Assembly: GCA_947478985.1 (NCBI GenBank)
Contig: CANJYC010000096.1
Location: forward strand, 1-6,741
DNA length: 6,741 nt
From: Acidobacteriota bacterium
GTDB taxonomy: Bacteria; Acidobacteriota; Vicinamibacteria; Vicinamibacterales; UBA2999
Direction: 5' to 3'
Shown in pieces: positions 5,550-6,741 of this stretch. Both the position numbers and the translations under genes were made by a program. Below the pieces are notes generated by a model. The model saw nothing but the letters and a program-made list of their open reading frames with translations. It searched no databases and was not told the origin of the DNA. Positions within the stretch are counted from its first letter, which is position 1. Each line of letters opens with the position of its first letter.

Positions 5550-6617
5550 ATGTCACGGATTAGCGCCGAACGCCTCATCGTCGGCGACACCACCGTCAAT
5601 GCCGAACGGCTGATCGGCGGCGACACCGGGCTGAGCGCGGTGATGAACCGCGCACGGGTGGTCGCGGCCAGCAATGCGCCGGTGCTCCTCTTCGGGGAAA
5701 CCGGCACCGGCAAGGAAATCATCGCCCGCTTCATTCACGAGGGGTCAAAGTTCCACAACGGTCCGTTTCATCGCGTGAACTGCGGCGCGATCGCCCCGGA
5801 ACTGATCGACTCGGAGTTGTTCGGTCATGAGCGCGGTGCGTTCACCGGCGCGGTGGCGACGCGGAAGGGGTGGTTCGAGCAGGCGAATGGCGGGACGCTG
5901 TTTCTCGACGAGGTCGGCGAGCTCTCCCTGCCCGCGCAGGTGCGGCTGCTGCGCGTGGTGCAGGACGGCGAGGTGGTGCGCGTCGGCGGTGAGCGGACGT
6001 TCCGTGTGACGGTGCGCATCGTGGCGGCAACACACCGAGATCTGCCGGCCATGGTCGAAACGCAGGCTTTCCGCGAGGACCTCTACTACCGCCTGTCCGT
6101 CTTCCCCATCGTGATCCCGCCCCTGCGCGACCGCCCCGCCGACATCCGGGCGTTTGCCGACTACTTCGCGGAACGCGCAGCCGACCGCTTTGGTCTGCGC
6201 GGCGTGGCTGTGTCAGACGATGACGTCCGACTCCTGGCGGCCTATCACTGGCCCGGCAACGTCCGCGAGATGGCCGCGGTCATCGACCGGGCTGTGCTTC
6301 TTGGCCAGGGGCGCAGCCTCAACCTGTCGGCGGCGCTGGGCCAGCGGCCCAGCGTCGATGCGACGTCTCCTGCGCCGCCCGGCGCCATCTCCGCGGAGCG
6401 CGCCGCGCAACCGGGCAACACCGTGGAGCCGCTCGACGACGTGATTCGCCGCCACATCGAGCGCGCGCTCGAAGCAGCCCACGGGCGCATCGAGGGGCCG
6501 GCCGGCGCCGCCCGCCTGCTCCGGGTGAACCCGCATACCCTGCGCGCCAGGATGCGAAAGCTGCACGTGGACTGGCGCCGGTTCCGCCGGTTTGCGCCGG
6601 CCAGTCAGGACGTATAG
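5550..6617 (+). CDS. Sigma-54-dependent transcriptional activator (bEBP) lacking a sensory domain
   Basis: A 355-residue cytoplasmic activator that remodels RNA polymerase-sigma-54 using ATP. The AAA+ core is complete: Walker A GETGTGKE (49-56), the sigma-54-contacting loop GAFTGA (96-101), Walker B GGTLFLDE (114-121), sensor I VRIVAATHRDL (155-165), arginine fingers in REDLYYRL (175-182) and sensor II WPGNVREM (234-241). A linker leads to a Fis-type helix-turn-helix (about 297-340; GPAGAARLLRVNPHTLRARM) resembling the FhlA/NorR type. There is no receiver, GAF or PAS domain: only about 20 residues precede the core, as in PspF or HrpR/S. Activity must be set by a partner protein or by its own level. 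Residues 6-17 and 18-29 are a 12-residue tandem repeat. It is transcribed away from the TonB receptor and probably controls it through the shared intergenic sites. Confidence 0.97.
   Translation: MSRISAERLIVGDTTVNAERLIGGDTGLSAVMNRARVVAASNAPVLLFGETGTGKEIIARFIHEGSKFHNGPFHRVNCGAIAPELIDSELFGHERGAFTGAVATRKGWFEQANGGTLFLDEVGELSLPAQVRLLRVVQDGEVVRVGGERTFRVTVRIVAATHRDLPAMVETQAFREDLYYRLSVFPIVIPPLRDRPADIRAFADYFAERAADRFGLRGVAVSDDDVRLLAAYHWPGNVREMAAVIDRAVLLGQGRSLNLSAALGQRPSVDATSPAPPGAISAERAAQPGNTVEPLDDVIRRHIERALEAAHGRIEGPAGAARLLRVNPHTLRARMRKLHVDWRRFRRFAPASQDV
5565..5636 (+). repeat. 36-base in-frame tandem duplication at the regulator N-terminus
   Basis: Two adjacent 36-base units (5565-5600 and 5601-5636) encode AERLIVGDTTVN and AERLIGGDTGLS. 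The first 27 bases of the units agree at 24 positions; the remaining 9 have diverged. The second copy matches the usual opening of the AAA+ domain (LIG...S..M), so the first looks like the added one. The frame is kept. Confidence 0.8.
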
Positions 6618-6741
6618 AATCGTGAGACTGTGTTCCCCGAAAACAGCTGTCCGTGCGCGTGTTGTTGTACCAGGACCATGAGGTCCCCGCGCTAACGGTC
6701 CAGCTGTGTAGGAAGGCGGTCGCAAGACGACCGCAAAACAC
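6618..6741. other. Non-coding stretch with small hairpins after the regulator gene
   Basis: No convincing gene is visible. GGACC-ATGA-GGTCC (6673-6686) is a perfect 5-base-pair hairpin. GCGGTCG-CAAGA-CGACCGC (6716-6734) is a perfect 7-base-pair hairpin. Neither is followed by a U-run on either strand, so neither is a canonical intrinsic terminator. The second may still end or protect the regulator transcript, or belong to a feature that begins beyond the right edge. Confidence 0.45.

Noticed and set aside
5545..5556. A dyad GTGTCATGTCAC across the regulator start codon as a further operator.
   Set aside because: It is short, has a mismatched pair, and does not match the two repeat elements; chance cannot be excluded.
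6716..6734. An intrinsic terminator of the regulator gene, or part of a tRNA.
   Set aside because: The stem is followed by AAAAC rather than a U-run on the plus strand and has no U-run on the minus strand; no cloverleaf or tRNA consensus loops are visible.
1..6741. CRISPR array, insertion sequence or integrase remnants.
   Set aside because: No repeat-spacer pattern, transposase motifs or terminal inverted repeats were seen.

Overview
The window is GC-rich (roughly 65% by eye) Gram-negative DNA. A TonB-dependent receptor with an N-terminal carboxypeptidase-regulatory-like domain, small c-type cytochromes and a TAT-exported molybdopterin oxidoreductase in one accessory cluster suggest an Acidobacteriota-like soil or sediment bacterium. 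This is inferred from gene style only; there is no rRNA or marker gene to place it.

Five genes read leftwards on the minus strand. In transcription order they are a TonB-dependent receptor (5292-2677), a TSUP/TauE-SafE membrane transporter (2634-1765), a secreted monoheme cytochrome c (1682-1227), a pentaheme cytochrome c (1210-593), and the first 196 residues of a molybdopterin/[4Fe-4S] oxidoreductase (590 to beyond the left edge). A sixth gene, a sigma-54 activator with no sensory domain (5550-6617), is transcribed divergently. The last 124 bases hold no gene, only small hairpins.

The receptor and transporter are 42 bases apart and probably one transcript. The three redox genes are tightly packed (16- and 2-base gaps) and may have their own promoter. 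A monoheme cytochrome, a pentaheme cytochrome and a molybdopterin-type subunit recall alternative complex III (ActE, ActA, ActB). Here, however, the catalytic-type subunit keeps the four-cysteine [4Fe-4S] motif that, from memory, typical ActB lacks, so a true molybdoenzyme with a cytochrome electron relay is at least as likely. The enzyme's substrate cannot be read from the window.

The divergent intergenic region (5293-5549) is the most interesting part. Going from the regulator towards the receptor it contains: two 12-base direct repeats 22 bases apart in an AT-rich island, the first embedded in a near-perfect 16-base dyad; an IHF-like site; and a GG-N10-GC sigma-54-type promoter facing the receptor. 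This order is the classical layout for sigma-54 activation, and the divergent gene encodes exactly such an activator. The receptor leader that follows contains complementary segments able to form mutually exclusive hairpins, so a second, RNA-level control is possible. The regulator itself starts with an in-frame 36-base tandem duplication and has no visible ribosome binding site.
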